Shown: positions 27,155-36,630, counted from the first letter of the stretch. The stretch is 64,000 nucleotides of DNA from Chryseobacterium sp. YIM B08800 (GCF_026163565.1 NZ_JAPDKN010000014.1:1-64000), one strand, 5' to 3'. Notes: generated by a model from the letters alone, not told the origin. Translations and numbers: made by a program.

Positions 27155-27526
27155 CTATTTATTTTTTTCACCAGACCAAGATCCGCTTCTTGCAGGAGTT
27201 GGTGACTCGTTCGTCCAATTTCCGCTACCTTTTTCTTCAATGTTTAATGTTCCGTTAAACTGTCCGTCTGCAGGTACCACTAATTCAGCAGTTAATTGGC
27301 CAGACCTGTCTAAAAATCCTGAAATATTATAATTTTCATTACTTGTTTCATTATACATTGTTCCGGTGACTTTTCCGTCGGTGGCAACTACAAATTTCCA
27401 AAGACCTTTTTCGGTTCCTTCGTAAGTTCCAGACCATGTTCCTACATAATCAACAAGGGTTTCGTCATCTGCAGTACATCCAATTAATGAAAAAATAGTC
27501 AATAAAAGTAAAAATAGTTTCTTCAT
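27155..27526 (-). CDS. Small lipoprotein, function unknown
   Basis: A 123-residue lipoprotein. The signal peptide MKKLFLLLLTIFSLIGC ends in a lipobox with Cys17. The mature part is Gly/Thr/Trp-rich with alternating polar and hydrophobic residues (VGTWSGTYEGTEKGLWKF, GSGNWTNES), suggesting a small beta-barrel or lipocalin-like beta sandwich. No enzymatic motif is seen. It ends against a shared terminator; no consensus promoter is visible upstream. Confidence 0.75.
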   Translation of the reverse strand: MKKLFLLLLTIFSLIGCTADDETLVDYVGTWSGTYEGTEKGLWKFVVATDGKVTGTMYNETSNENYNISGFLDRSGQLTAELVVPADGQFNGTLNIEEKGSGNWTNESPTPARSGSWSGEKNK

Positions 27527-27893
27527 AGGTTACAATAGTTTATGAAATAAGTTTATTTATTCAATTTATTCTTAAAAATAGTCTGAAAAATTCAAGATAG
27601 TTTTTAAAATTAACACTATCTCTATATTTTTAGAATTGGGCAAATATATCAATTTAATTTTATAGTTTAATATTTTACAGAAGATAATTTTTAACGGTTT
27701 GAAGGAAATTTATTGTAAAATATTATTTTTCATAACTATTATTTTTTTTAACATGTTAAAAACTCTATTTAATGGGAATTTAATTAAAAAAGCTTAAGAT
27801 TTTCGGAATGTGAATGGAGTTATAAGTATTTGGTTATCAAAATTTTAGATTTTATCAATCTAACAACTATAAAGATTTGGATTTAAATAAACG
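27527..27893. other. A+T-rich intergenic stretch without recognised features
   Basis: About 370 bases between the small lipoprotein and the tRNA terminator. I see no protein-like frame, RNA fold or repeat. Confidence 0.5.
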
Positions 27894-27922
27894 AAAAAAC
27901 CTTCCAATTCGGAAGGTTTTTT
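27894..27922 (-). terminator. Terminator of the tRNA-Ala gene
   Basis: CCTTCC (27900-27905) pairs with GGAAGG (27911-27916), flanked by runs of A and T; on the minus strand it ends in TTTTTT. Confidence 0.85.
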
Positions 27923-27933
27923 CATGATAAATG

Positions 27934-28007
27934 TGGAGAATATCGGACTCGAACCGATCACCTCAACACTGCCAGTGTTGCGCTCTAGCCAGATGAGCTA
28001 ATCCCCC
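27934..28007 (-). tRNA. tRNA-Ala (anticodon GGC)
   Basis: A 74-base cloverleaf starting GGGGGATTAGCTC on the minus strand. The acceptor stem contains the G3-U70 pair that identifies alanine tRNAs. The anticodon stem CAACA/TGTTG holds the loop CTGGCAG, anticodon GGC, reading GCC and GCU. The T arm contains GGTTCGAGTCC. The 3' CCA is not encoded and must be added. It is a single gene with its own terminator. Confidence 0.95.
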
Positions 28008-28148
28008 TTTTCAGATTGTTATTTCTGAAGCCGTACAAAAGTAACTATTTAAAGTACACACGCAAACTTTTATTAAAATTTATTTCGTTTTGCAAACTTT
28101 TTTTGAGTGAAACTATAAATTAAATTTAAGACAATCAATTAATTACCA

Positions 28149-28631
28149 TTATTTATTGACTGTTTTTAGTTCTAAAACTCTTTGTAAAAAAGACTGCTTA
28201 GCAATTTTTTCTTCAGCTTCATTAATAGCTTTCAGTAAATGATTCTCATTATCTGCTATCTCTTCCAATACTTTGGAGATGATTTCCCATGCAGGTTTCA
28301 TTTTTTCTATCAATTCAATGCCTTTTGGTGCTAATTCAATTAAGCGTTTGCGTTCATCTGTTTTATCTTTTTTAGAAATAATCATTTGTTGCCTTTCAAG
28401 TTCTTTTAAAAGGCTGATTGTTGAAGGATGCGTATATCCTATTTCATTGGCAATTTCTACAACACTGAGTGTACTTTTGTGATGTAATGTAAAGATTATT
28501 GGAAACCATTTGGGTTCGAAATCTATTCCAAATTCTTTATAAACTAAGGCTCCTTCTTTACGCAATTGCTCACTAAGACGTTGTAATCTTGTAGATAAAG
28601 CTAAAGTTCCGGATTCATTGATGACATTCAT
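28149..28631 (-). CDS. MarR family transcriptional regulator
   Basis: A 160-residue winged-helix regulator. The recognition helix region is STISLLKELERQQMI and the wing contains SKKDKTDERKRLIEL, typical of MarR proteins, which bind palindromes and are released by small ligands. It lies three bases after a GNAT gene and is probably co-transcribed with it. A palindromic site in the promoter of that pair suggests autoregulation. The ligand is unknown. Confidence 0.9.
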   Translation of the reverse strand: MNVINESGTLALSTRLQRLSEQLRKEGALVYKEFGIDFEPKWFPIIFTLHHKSTLSVVEIANEIGYTHPSTISLLKELERQQMIISKKDKTDERKRLIELAPKGIELIEKMKPAWEIISKVLEEIADNENHLLKAINEAEEKIAKQSFLQRVLELKTVNK

Positions 28632-28634
28632 AAA

Positions 28635-29123
28635 CTATGATTTTAGATTAAGAAAACAAAATACATTATCGGCATTCATTAAAGGAAATTTTGAAGGAAG
28701 CGATTCTTTTTCAATGATTTCGAAGTGATTTCGTTCGTAAAAACGCAATGCTGCTTTCAGTATCGATACCGTTCCTAAATATACCTCTTCTATTTCGCTT
28801 TTTTGACAATAAGAAATAAGGGTTTCTAATAGTTTTTGAGCGATGCCATGTTCTTTTCCTCTGAATTTTTTTTTCACAAACATCTTTCGGATCGCTGCCG
28901 CTTTTTCATCAAATTTAACCAAAGCAATGGTTCCAACAAGCTCACCGTTTATGAAAGCTCCCCAAAAACTTCCGCCATCGGCAAAGTAAAAATCTTCAAT
29001 TTGCATAAGGTCGGGTTGGTCTTCTATTGTAATGGGAACATTAAATTCTTTTTGCTGAATATTCAGAACCAAGTCTATTATTTCTTTTGAATAAGTATCG
29101 TTTACAAGTTTAATTTCTAACAT
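28635..29123 (-). CDS. GNAT family N-acetyltransferase
   Basis: A 162-residue acetyl-CoA-dependent transferase. The acetyl-CoA loop region is IRKMFVKKKFRGKEHGIAQKLL, a variant of the R/Q-x-x-G-x-G/A motif, and the C-terminal ALRFYERNHFEII strand-helix is typical of GNAT folds. It is the first gene of a two-gene unit with a MarR regulator, suggesting inducible modification of a small molecule; the substrate is not known. Confidence 0.87.
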   Translation of the reverse strand: MLEIKLVNDTYSKEIIDLVLNIQQKEFNVPITIEDQPDLMQIEDFYFADGGSFWGAFINGELVGTIALVKFDEKAAAIRKMFVKKKFRGKEHGIAQKLLETLISYCQKSEIEEVYLGTVSILKAALRFYERNHFEIIEKESLPSKFPLMNADNVFCFLNLKS

Positions 29124-29140
29124 ACAATTTAATTTACGTA

Positions 29141-29171
29141 CAAAACTACGTAGTTAACTACATATATGCAA
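29141..29171 (-). promoter_or_regulatory. Promoter with palindromic MarR-type operator
   Basis: On the minus strand TTG (29169-29171), a 20-base spacer and TAGTTTTG (29141-29148). The spacer holds the perfect palindrome GTAGTTAACTAC (29150-29161), overlapped by a second, ACTACGTAGT (29145-29154), which enters the -7 element. A regulator bound here would block RNA polymerase. Confidence 0.7.
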
Positions 29172-29227
29172 TAAAAAATTTAAAATATAGTTTAAAGTAA
29201 ATAGAATCAATTGTTTGTAATTTAAAA

Positions 29228-29258
29228 TAAAAAAACGTGCACTGTTTCCAGCACACGT
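29228..29258 (-). terminator. Terminator of the RND efflux operon
   Basis: ACGTG and CTG stems (29235-29244 with 29249-29258) around a four-base loop and a CA/CA internal loop; on the minus strand it is followed by a run of T. Confidence 0.8.
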
Positions 29259-29295
29259 CTTAACAAGATTTGAATATATAATAACTAACTTTTCG

Positions 29296-30711
29296 TTATT
29301 TCCATCCGCCACCTAAAGCTTGGTATAAATCTATTGCAGCTTTCATTTTACTGTATTCTGCATTTGAAATATTAAGCTCTGCGTTCAATGAGTTTACACT
29401 TGCATTTAAAACTTCAAGGTAGTTTGCCATACCGTAGTTGACCAATTCCTGAGAATAATCAACCGATTTTTTATAAGAATCAAGCTCTTTTTTCTTTAAA
29501 TCTATAAAAGAATCCTGAACGGAAAATACTCTTATCGCATCAGAAACTTCTTTTCCTGCAGTCAGAATAGACTTTCTGAAATTAAGATAAGCTGTTTCTT
29601 TGTTGGCTAAACTTACATCGTAATTGGTTTTGATTTGTCTTTTGTTTAAAATTGGTTGCGCCAAACCAGCTACAACATTTGCAAAAAGAGAGTTAACGCT
29701 AAACAAATGATCGATATCTACCGACTGTACTCCACCGCTTCCTGTTAGTTTTAAAGTTGGATAAAACTGAGCTTTGGCAACATTGGTCAACTCGAAAGCA
29801 TTCATCAAATTAAATTCTGCCTGCATCACATCGGGACGATTTGATAACAAACTTGCAGGATATCCTAAAGCCAAACTCTCAGGTAATGACTGCGATTTTA
29901 AAGATGATCTTGCAATCGTTTGTGACGATTCACCCATCAATAAGCTCATCGTATTTTCCAAAAGTTGAATTTGAGTATCAATGTCGATGAGTAAAGATTT
30001 AGCATTATAAACCAACGCCTGACTTTGCTGAACCGCAACTTCTGTTAATGTTCCAGCGTCTTTTAACGCTTTTGTAGTTTCTAAATTATTTTCTCTTACT
30101 TTAATTGTTTCCTCAATGATTCTTTTCTGATCATCATAAGTCAACAACTGGAAATAAGCTGAAGCAATTGATGCTACAAGATCACTTTTTACGGCTTTAT
30201 GAGCGGCTAAAGTTCCCAGATAAGTTGCCAACTGAGCTTTTTGCTGAGACTTCATTTTTCCCCACAAATCTGCTTCCCAACCGATTGTTGCTGTAATATC
30301 AAACTGATTTACATAACGTCTTTCTCCAATGATCTGACCAAACTGAGTATTGATCGATTGTGTTTGGAAAGTGTAGTTCGGGCCTATTGATAAAGTAGGT
30401 TCGTAAGCTGCTTTTGCCTGTTTTAAATAAGCTTCTGCAGAAGTGATACTCTGTACTGCGATTCTTACATCAAGATTGTTTTCCAAAGCTTTTGTGATGT
30501 GCCCCTGAAGAATAGGATCAGTAAAGATCTCTTTCCAGGAAACATTCGCAATACTTGTACTGTCTTGAGGCAGCATATCGGTACGGAATAGTTTTTCGTC
30601 AACTGCAGCTGCAGGTCTTTCGTACTCTTTTCTTACCATACAAGACGATAAAACAGCGAACGTGACCACTGAAAAAGCAGTTCCTTTTATTATTATTGAT
30701 AAATTTTTCAT
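29296..30711 (-). CDS. TolC-like outer membrane efflux lipoprotein (RND outer membrane factor)
   Basis: A 471-residue outer membrane factor with a lipobox (VLSSCM, Cys about residue 24), like OprM. The two homologous outer membrane efflux repeats, with long helices (for example KAVKSDLVASIASAYFQLLTYDDQKR) and a C-terminal YQALGGGWK, are typical. It forms the trimeric exit duct for the RND pump and is the last gene of the operon, 21 bases after the permease. A terminator follows. Confidence 0.94.
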   Translation of the reverse strand: MKNLSIIIKGTAFSVVTFAVLSSCMVRKEYERPAAAVDEKLFRTDMLPQDSTSIANVSWKEIFTDPILQGHITKALENNLDVRIAVQSITSAEAYLKQAKAAYEPTLSIGPNYTFQTQSINTQFGQIIGERRYVNQFDITATIGWEADLWGKMKSQQKAQLATYLGTLAAHKAVKSDLVASIASAYFQLLTYDDQKRIIEETIKVRENNLETTKALKDAGTLTEVAVQQSQALVYNAKSLLIDIDTQIQLLENTMSLLMGESSQTIARSSLKSQSLPESLALGYPASLLSNRPDVMQAEFNLMNAFELTNVAKAQFYPTLKLTGSGGVQSVDIDHLFSVNSLFANVVAGLAQPILNKRQIKTNYDVSLANKETAYLNFRKSILTAGKEVSDAIRVFSVQDSFIDLKKKELDSYKKSVDYSQELVNYGMANYLEVLNASVNSLNAELNISNAEYSKMKAAIDLYQALGGGWK

Positions 30712-30732
30712 TATTTAAATCTTAAAGATTTC

Positions 30733-33700
30733 TTATTCAGCTAAGTTCATTTCTTCGTGCTTGATTGGTTTTATTTTTTCCTGTAAAGTCTGGAAAACAA
30801 CATATAAAACCGGAATCACAAATACTCCCATAATGGTACCTATCAATAATCCAATCGATGCACCCGTTGCAATTGATCGGTTACCAACCGCACCAATTCC
30901 GCTTGCTAAAACCAATGGTAATAAACCGAAGATAAACGCTAATGAGGTCATCAAAATTGGTCTTAATCTCGCTTTAGCTGCATTAACTGCTGATTCTACG
31001 ATAGTTTCGCCATGATGTCTTCTCTGAACTGCAAATTCGATAATCAAAATCGCATTTTTCGCCAATAAACCGACCAGCATAATCAATGCAATCTGGAAGT
31101 AAATATTGTTTTCCAAGCCCATTATTTTCTGTCCGAAATAAGCTCCCATTACCCCAAGAGGAAGTGAAATTACCACAACTAAAGGAAGAATGTAACTTTC
31201 GTACTGCGCAGAAAGAATAAAATAAACAAAAACCAAACTCAAAGCAAAGATCAATAACGTCTGAGATCCTGAATTTAATTCTTCTCTTGTAAGACCTGTA
31301 AACTCAACATCGTAATTTTGATCAAGTGTTTCTTTAGCCACTGCCTGAACTGCTGTAATTGCATCACCCGAACTGTAACCAGCCTTGTTTGCTCCGGTAA
31401 TTTTTACTGAAGTAAATAGGTTGTAACGTCCAACAGATTGTGGACCGTAAGATTTAGTCAATGTTACAAATTGTGAAATAGGCGACATTTCTCCTGAACT
31501 GGTTTTAACAAAATACTGGTTTAAATTATCAGCATTTACCCTGTTTTCAGGAAGCGCCTGAATCATTACTCTGAACTGTTTTCCGTATTTGGTAAAGTCA
31601 GCACTGTAAATTCCACCGACATATCCCTGCATTGTAGACAAGATATCATTTACAGAAACTCCTTTTTGCTTAGCTAACGGAACGTTGATTTCCATTAAAT
31701 ACTGTGGATATTTTGTATTAAATGAAGTCTGCGCAAATTCAATTTCCGGTCTTTGCATTAGATTTCCGATAAATTCGTTGGTTTTAGCATCAAGCTGAGC
31801 AAAATCACCTCCCGATTTATCTAAAAGTACCATCTCAAAACCTGCACTACTACCAAAACCAGGTACACTTGGAGGTTGGAAGAAAACAACTTTAGCATCA
31901 GGAACTTTTCCTGCAAGACCAAATAACCTCTTCGTGATCTCTTCAGATGATAATCCATCCCCTTTTCTTTCATCAAAAGGTTTAAGCTTTACGAAGGCAA
32001 GACCATTATTACTTCCGTTTCCGGATAATAATCCTCTACCTGTAGAAATGGTTACATTCTGAATTCCAGGAATCTGCAATGCATTTTTCTGTAAAGTTTT
32101 CAGAACATTATACGTTCTCTCCATAGATGCTCCCGGAGGAAGCTGCACGTCTGTAAAGATAATTCCTCTATCTTCTGTAGGTACGAAACCTTTTTTCATG
32201 CTTCCATTTGCCCAATAGATAATTCCTCCTGTAACGACAAGAATTACTAAAGTCACCCATTTATGTTTAATTAAAAAATTAAACCCTCTTCCATAACGCT
32301 CAGTTGTTGCCTTGAAAGCGATATTAAATTTATAGAAGAATTTTTGAATAAAATTTTTATTCTTATAATCTTCATGATGTTCTTCGTGAGGTTTTAAGAA
32401 TAATGAACATAGAACCGGACTTAACGTTAATGCATTAATTGCTGAGATAATAATTGCAATAATTAAGGTGATCCCAAACTGCTGATAAAATACTCCGGTA
32501 GGACCTGTAATAAATGTAACAGGAATAAATACCGCCGCCATTACCAATGTAATTGAAATAATCGCACCTGTAATTTCATCCATTGCTTCTACCGTTGCCT
32601 TTTTAGCATTAGAAATTCCATGTTCCATTTTAGCGTGAACTGCTTCGACGACGACAATCGCGTCATCTACCACAATACCAATTGCTAAAACCAAGGCAAA
32701 AAGCGTTAATAGGTTTAATGAATATCCAAAAAGATTAAGGAAGAAAAAGGTTCCCACGATAGATACCGGAACCGCAATTGCCGGAATCAATGTTGATCTG
32801 AAATCCTGTAAGAAAATATAAACTACGATAAATACCAAGATAAATGCTTCGATCAAAGTATGAATTACTTTTTCAATAGATGCATCCAAAAATTCGTTGG
32901 TATCAAAGTTAAAGGTATATTTTACTCCTTCAGGATAAGAACTTTCGTTTTCTTTAAGCTGTTTTTTGATGTTTTCAATAATCTCCTGAGCATTAGATCC
33001 CGGAGTTTGAAATACTCCCATACTGATTGATGGGTAATCTCCATTTTCACCAACTCCACTGTAAGATAATCCGCCTAGTTCTACTTTAGCAACATCTTTC
33101 AACATTAAATTCTGTCCATCTGGAAGAGATTTGATGATAATATCATCGTATTGTTCCTTATCGCTGAATTTTCCTACATATTTAATGATATATTCAAAAG
33201 AACTTCCGCTGTTTTGACCCAAAGATCCTGCTGCAGCCTCTCTACTCTGATCATTAATTGCATTGGTAACTTCAGTTGGTGTAATTCCGTAGGCTGCTAA
33301 TTTTGCCGGATCAAGCCATACTCTCATTGAGTAATTTTTTCCACCAAAAACGTTGGCTTCACCTACTCCATTAATCCTTTGTAGATTAGGAATTACGTTG
33401 ATATTCAAAAAGTTTTGAAGATATACATCATCAATATTTTTATTTTCTGAATAGAAAGAAAGGTACATCAAAGCACTCGTTTGTTGCTTCTGAGTTACAA
33501 CCCCTGCACGAGTAACTTCACTTGGAAGTAGCGGGCTTGCTCTTGAAACACGGTTCTGAACGTTTACCGCAGCAATATCTGCATCTATTCCCTGTTTAAA
33601 AAACACCTGAATCTGAGCTGAACCGTCATTTCCTGCTGTTGAAGTAATATAATCCATCCCTTCAACTCCATTAATCTGTTCTTCCAAAGGAACAACCACA

Positions 33701-33879
33701 CTCTTCATTACGGTTTCAGCATTGGCTCCCGTATAATTGGCTCTCACACTCACCGTTGCCGGAGCAATATCGGGATATTGTGTAACCGGAAGTGCTGTAA
33801 GTCCCAAAACACCGAGAATAACGATGATAATGGAAATTACAGTAGATAAAACCGGTCTGTTAATAAAGTTCTTTATCAT
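30733..33879 (-). CDS. RND multidrug efflux permease (HAE-1, AcrB/MexB type)
   Basis: A 1048-residue inner membrane proton/drug antiporter with 12 transmembrane segments and two large periplasmic loops. Signatures are the N-terminal MIKNFINRPVLSTVISIII, the proton-relay Asp pair in GIVVDDAIVVVEAVH (TM4), and GLLAKNAILIIEFA in TM10-11 with the conserved Lys. The length equals AcrB. Its ATG shares one base with the adaptor stop (TAATG), so the two are translationally coupled. The substrates cannot be predicted. Confidence 0.96.
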   Translation of the reverse strand: MIKNFINRPVLSTVISIIIVILGVLGLTALPVTQYPDIAPATVSVRANYTGANAETVMKSVVVPLEEQINGVEGMDYITSTAGNDGSAQIQVFFKQGIDADIAAVNVQNRVSRASPLLPSEVTRAGVVTQKQQTSALMYLSFYSENKNIDDVYLQNFLNINVIPNLQRINGVGEANVFGGKNYSMRVWLDPAKLAAYGITPTEVTNAINDQSREAAAGSLGQNSGSSFEYIIKYVGKFSDKEQYDDIIIKSLPDGQNLMLKDVAKVELGGLSYSGVGENGDYPSISMGVFQTPGSNAQEIIENIKKQLKENESSYPEGVKYTFNFDTNEFLDASIEKVIHTLIEAFILVFIVVYIFLQDFRSTLIPAIAVPVSIVGTFFFLNLFGYSLNLLTLFALVLAIGIVVDDAIVVVEAVHAKMEHGISNAKKATVEAMDEITGAIISITLVMAAVFIPVTFITGPTGVFYQQFGITLIIAIIISAINALTLSPVLCSLFLKPHEEHHEDYKNKNFIQKFFYKFNIAFKATTERYGRGFNFLIKHKWVTLVILVVTGGIIYWANGSMKKGFVPTEDRGIIFTDVQLPPGASMERTYNVLKTLQKNALQIPGIQNVTISTGRGLLSGNGSNNGLAFVKLKPFDERKGDGLSSEEITKRLFGLAGKVPDAKVVFFQPPSVPGFGSSAGFEMVLLDKSGGDFAQLDAKTNEFIGNLMQRPEIEFAQTSFNTKYPQYLMEINVPLAKQKGVSVNDILSTMQGYVGGIYSADFTKYGKQFRVMIQALPENRVNADNLNQYFVKTSSGEMSPISQFVTLTKSYGPQSVGRYNLFTSVKITGANKAGYSSGDAITAVQAVAKETLDQNYDVEFTGLTREELNSGSQTLLIFALSLVFVYFILSAQYESYILPLVVVISLPLGVMGAYFGQKIMGLENNIYFQIALIMLVGLLAKNAILIIEFAVQRRHHGETIVESAVNAAKARLRPILMTSLAFIFGLLPLVLASGIGAVGNRSIATGASIGLLIGTIMGVFVIPVLYVVFQTLQEKIKPIKHEEMNLAE

Positions 33880-35063
33880 TAGAATTTCGGTTTTACTGAT
33901 TGAACGAGACTATCCATGCTGATTTTTTTAGGTTTTACCGCTGTACCAGGTTTTACATTTCCTGTTCCGGCTGCAATAATTACTTCACCTTTTTTAACCC
34001 CAGATTTTATTAAAGCTAAATTGTCGATTCTTTCAATGACTTCAACAACTGCATTTCTTGCTGTATCTTTTTCAACTTTATATACGTAAACAATTCCTTG
34101 TTGTTCGTAAGTTGCGCTTTCCGGTACAACTAAAACATTGTCGTAATGTTTAGGGAATCTAATCGTTCCGCTATTACCGTTACTCAAAAGTTTTTGAGCA
34201 TTTTTAAACGAAACTCTAAACTGAATAGTTCCTGTTGTAGGATCTAAAGAACCTGTAATAGCTTCAATTCTTCCTTTTTCAGGATAAATACTTCCGTTTG
34301 CTAACTGAAGTTCAACCATCGGAAGATTTTTTATTTTCTCAGGAACATTTGCTCCCACAGATTTTTCTAAGAAATCGAAATACGCTTTTTCATTCATTGA
34401 AAAATAAGCGAATATCTCTGAAGTATCTGAAATTGTAGTTAAAGCAACCTGATCTGTAGGACCAACCAAACTTCCTACTTTTAACGGAAGTTTACCAATC
34501 ACTCCCGAAATAGGGGCACGAATTACTGAATAATCAATGTTTGCTTCTACACCTTTGTAATTAGCAACGGCTTGTCTTTTAGCAGCAATTGCCTGCTGTA
34601 AACCAGCTTGAGCCTGAGCTAAATTTGCCTGAGCAGTTTGTAACTGAACATTACTGATAATGTTTTTCTGAACAAGAGGTTTCAGTTTATTTACTTCTAC
34701 ATTGGCCGCATTTACCTGAGCTTGTGCAGCTGCAACATTAGATTCGGCAGCGCCAATTCCTGCTTTTGAAGCAGCAGCATTTTCCGTTAAAATGTTAGTC
34801 TCAAGACGGAATAACGGCTGACCTTTAGTTACATACTGACCTTCATCTACCAAAACCTGGGTAATATAACCCTGAATTTTTGCTCTGACATCATTATTAA
34901 CTCTACCTTCAATACTTGCAGGGAAAGTGTCGTACCCTACTATATTTTTATTCTCTACCGAAACCACAGGAAAAGGTTTTGGGCCATCCTGTTTCGGAGC
35001 TTCTTTTTTGCAGGCAGTCAACGAAAATGCTGCTACAGAAAATAGTATAAGCTTGTTTGTCAT
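33879..35063 (-). CDS. RND efflux periplasmic adaptor lipoprotein (AcrA-like)
   Basis: A 394-residue membrane fusion protein linking the permease to the outer membrane factor. A lipobox (SLTACK, Cys18) anchors it. The order is an N-terminal lipoyl half (VRAKIQGYITQVLVDEGQYVTKGQPLF), a long coiled-coil hairpin (about 100-165), the second lipoyl half (DYSVIRAPISGVIGKLPLKVGSLV), a beta-barrel and a C-terminal membrane-proximal domain. The gap to the upstream regulator gene is one base. Confidence 0.95.
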   Translation of the reverse strand: MTNKLILFSVAAFSLTACKKEAPKQDGPKPFPVVSVENKNIVGYDTFPASIEGRVNNDVRAKIQGYITQVLVDEGQYVTKGQPLFRLETNILTENAAASKAGIGAAESNVAAAQAQVNAANVEVNKLKPLVQKNIISNVQLQTAQANLAQAQAGLQQAIAAKRQAVANYKGVEANIDYSVIRAPISGVIGKLPLKVGSLVGPTDQVALTTISDTSEIFAYFSMNEKAYFDFLEKSVGANVPEKIKNLPMVELQLANGSIYPEKGRIEAITGSLDPTTGTIQFRVSFKNAQKLLSNGNSGTIRFPKHYDNVLVVPESATYEQQGIVYVYKVEKDTARNAVVEVIERIDNLALIKSGVKKGEVIIAAGTGNVKPGTAVKPKKISMDSLVQSVKPKF

Positions 35064-35064
35064 T

Positions 35065-35520
35065 TTATAGTTTATTAAGAGATTCCTGAATATTTGTTAT
35101 GTTTTTATTTAAAAGAGCTTTGTAGACTTCAATTCTTTCGTCTTCTTCTTTATGCTCTGTTTTTCTGAAGTTTTTTAGATCGTCTAACAGTTTCAATTCG
35201 TCCTGCATTTTTTGAACGATTTTTTCAAACCTTATTTTTTTATAATCATCGTTGGCAAAAAAATAACGCTTTCTTTCATCCATTTTATTAACGTCAATAA
35301 TTAATTCTGAGCTAATAAGTAAATTAAGATTGGTAGAAACCGAGCTTTTGCTTGCTGAAAAGACTTCAACAAACTCATCAAAGGTAATTCCTACCTTATC
35401 GAAATCGAAAATGAGGTAGGAATAAATTTTTGAAGCCAGAGGCGGCAGATTGAGAACAGTGCCGTAAAACTTCACAGCATCCTGAAATATTTTCTCATCT
35501 ACTTCCAGACTTTTTTTCAT
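35065..35520 (-). CDS. GbsR/MarR-type transcriptional regulator of the efflux operon
   Basis: A 151-residue winged-helix regulator. The SASKSSVSTNLNLLISSELI recognition helix and MDERKRYFFAND wing resemble the GbsR branch of MarR proteins. The ATG at 35520 (MKKSLEVDEK) is used; a start six codons upstream would lie inside the promoter. It is the first gene of the operon, one base before the adaptor, so it probably represses itself and the pump and is relieved by an inducing compound. A perfect palindrome in its promoter fits this. Confidence 0.88.
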   Translation of the reverse strand: MKKSLEVDEKIFQDAVKFYGTVLNLPPLASKIYSYLIFDFDKVGITFDEFVEVFSASKSSVSTNLNLLISSELIIDVNKMDERKRYFFANDDYKKIRFEKIVQKMQDELKLLDDLKNFRKTEHKEEDERIEVYKALLNKNITNIQESLNKL

Positions 35521-35535
35521 TATTGAAAATTTTCT

Positions 35536-35571
35536 CAAATGTAGAGATTAGTTCGGAACTAAACGAACAAA
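35536..35571 (-). promoter_or_regulatory. Promoter and palindromic operator of the RND efflux operon
   Basis: TACATTTG (35536-35543) is the -7 element on the minus strand; a TTTG at 35568-35571 is 24 bases upstream. Between them is the perfect palindrome TTAGTTC-G-GAACTAA (35548-35562), a likely site for the adjacent regulator. Confidence 0.72.
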
Positions 35572-35641
35572 GGTGATAGAGTTTATAAATAAACAGTTTC
35601 TTAAAGAATCAATGGATATCGATTTAACCTTTTGTGCTTTT

Positions 35642-36160
35642 TTAAATCACCACTTTTTCAAAGGCTTTTCTTACACCACCTGCAAGAACAACTTCGCCAC
35701 AATAGGAGTAACCTTTAGATTCCAAAATTTTAAGCATAGCAAGGTTATCAAAATTTGTATCTACTTTAATGCTTTGTACATTTTGTGATCTTACAAAATC
35801 TTCGACGTAATCAAATAATTTTTTCACAAGTCCTTGTCCTGCAAACTTTTCTGAAACTGCAATCCTATGAATTACTAAAAACTCTCCTGTTGTTAACCAG
35901 GCTCCTTCAATTGAGCTGTATGCAGGTTCGTCATTGAAAATTAGTGCCACAAAAACAGCTACTTCATTATCAACGGTAATTACATATCCTAATTCTTTTT
36001 CAACATCACTTTCTACGGTTTGCAAATTGGGATATCCGTTTTGCCATTGATCACTACCGTCTTTTCTTCTACGTTCAATAGATTGCTGAATAATCTCCCA
36101 AATGATAGGAATATCTGTTGTATTTGCTTTTCTAAAATGGATTTCGTTTTTATTATTCAT
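35642..36160 (-). CDS. GNAT family N-acetyltransferase
   Basis: A 172-residue GNAT enzyme. The core strand FLVIHRIAVSEKFAGQGLVKKLFDYVE carries the acetyl-CoA loop (FAGQGL), and the C-terminal AMLKILESKGYSYCG is the usual beta-bulge/helix end. It is not closely related in sequence to the GNAT at 28635. It is monocistronic and upstream sequence shows only a near-consensus CAAGTTTG. The substrate is unknown. Confidence 0.87.
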   Translation of the reverse strand: MNNKNEIHFRKANTTDIPIIWEIIQQSIERRRKDGSDQWQNGYPNLQTVESDVEKELGYVITVDNEVAVFVALIFNDEPAYSSIEGAWLTTGEFLVIHRIAVSEKFAGQGLVKKLFDYVEDFVRSQNVQSIKVDTNFDNLAMLKILESKGYSYCGEVVLAGGVRKAFEKVVI

Positions 36161-36266
36161 AAGAGGTTTATATTACAAACTTGAAAATTGGGAAATAACA
36201 CAATCAGTGCCAAATGTTTCCCATTAAAATTTTATTAAGAATATTATAATTTAAAAGTTTAGTGCT

Positions 36267-36303
36267 AAAAAAACCGAAAATTAATGAGAATTAATTTTCG
36301 GTT
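36267..36303 (-). terminator. Terminator after the DUF2007-like gene
   Basis: AACCGAAAATTAA (36272-36284) pairs perfectly over 13 bases with 36291-36303 around a six-base loop; on the minus strand seven T follow. Confidence 0.87.
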
Positions 36304-36336
36304 CCGAAGTAGTAAAATTTAAAATTATGAAATTTT

Positions 36337-36567
36337 TTATTGATTTTGATTTTGTTGAAGATAAGCATCAATAATCTCGAATGCTTTCTTCTCGTCATGT
36401 AAATCTACCATTACTTTTAAACTTGTCGCTGTAGGCGTTGTAGTAAAAGTCAGGTAATTATTTTCAACATCATTAGTTATCTGTGCATCATCTAACTTTG
36501 ACTTTATTAACTGAATTTCGGCAGATTTATCGCTTTCAAAAACTGATACTCTCGTGTTACGTTCCAT
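36337..36567 (-). CDS. Small DUF2007-like putative signal-transducing protein
   Basis: A 76-residue cytoplasmic protein with beta-alpha-beta-beta-alpha-like pattern: VSVFESDKSAEIQLIKSKLDDAQI then a strand and VMVDLHDEKKAFEIIDAYLQ. This layout resembles DUF2007, annotated as putative signal transducing but without known biochemistry. It is independent, with a good terminator and a near-consensus TATATTTA upstream. Confidence 0.72.
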   Translation of the reverse strand: MERNTRVSVFESDKSAEIQLIKSKLDDAQITNDVENNYLTFTTTPTATSLKVMVDLHDEKKAFEIIDAYLQQNQNQ

Positions 36568-36630
36568 ATAATATACATTTTGAGTATCTAAATATAGGAC
36601 GTTTTTTTCAGAATTCCAAATTTTGAAGTT

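Noticed and set aside
27894..28007. Integration island at tRNA-Ala
   Set aside because: No integrase, no duplicated tRNA end and no composition shift were seen.
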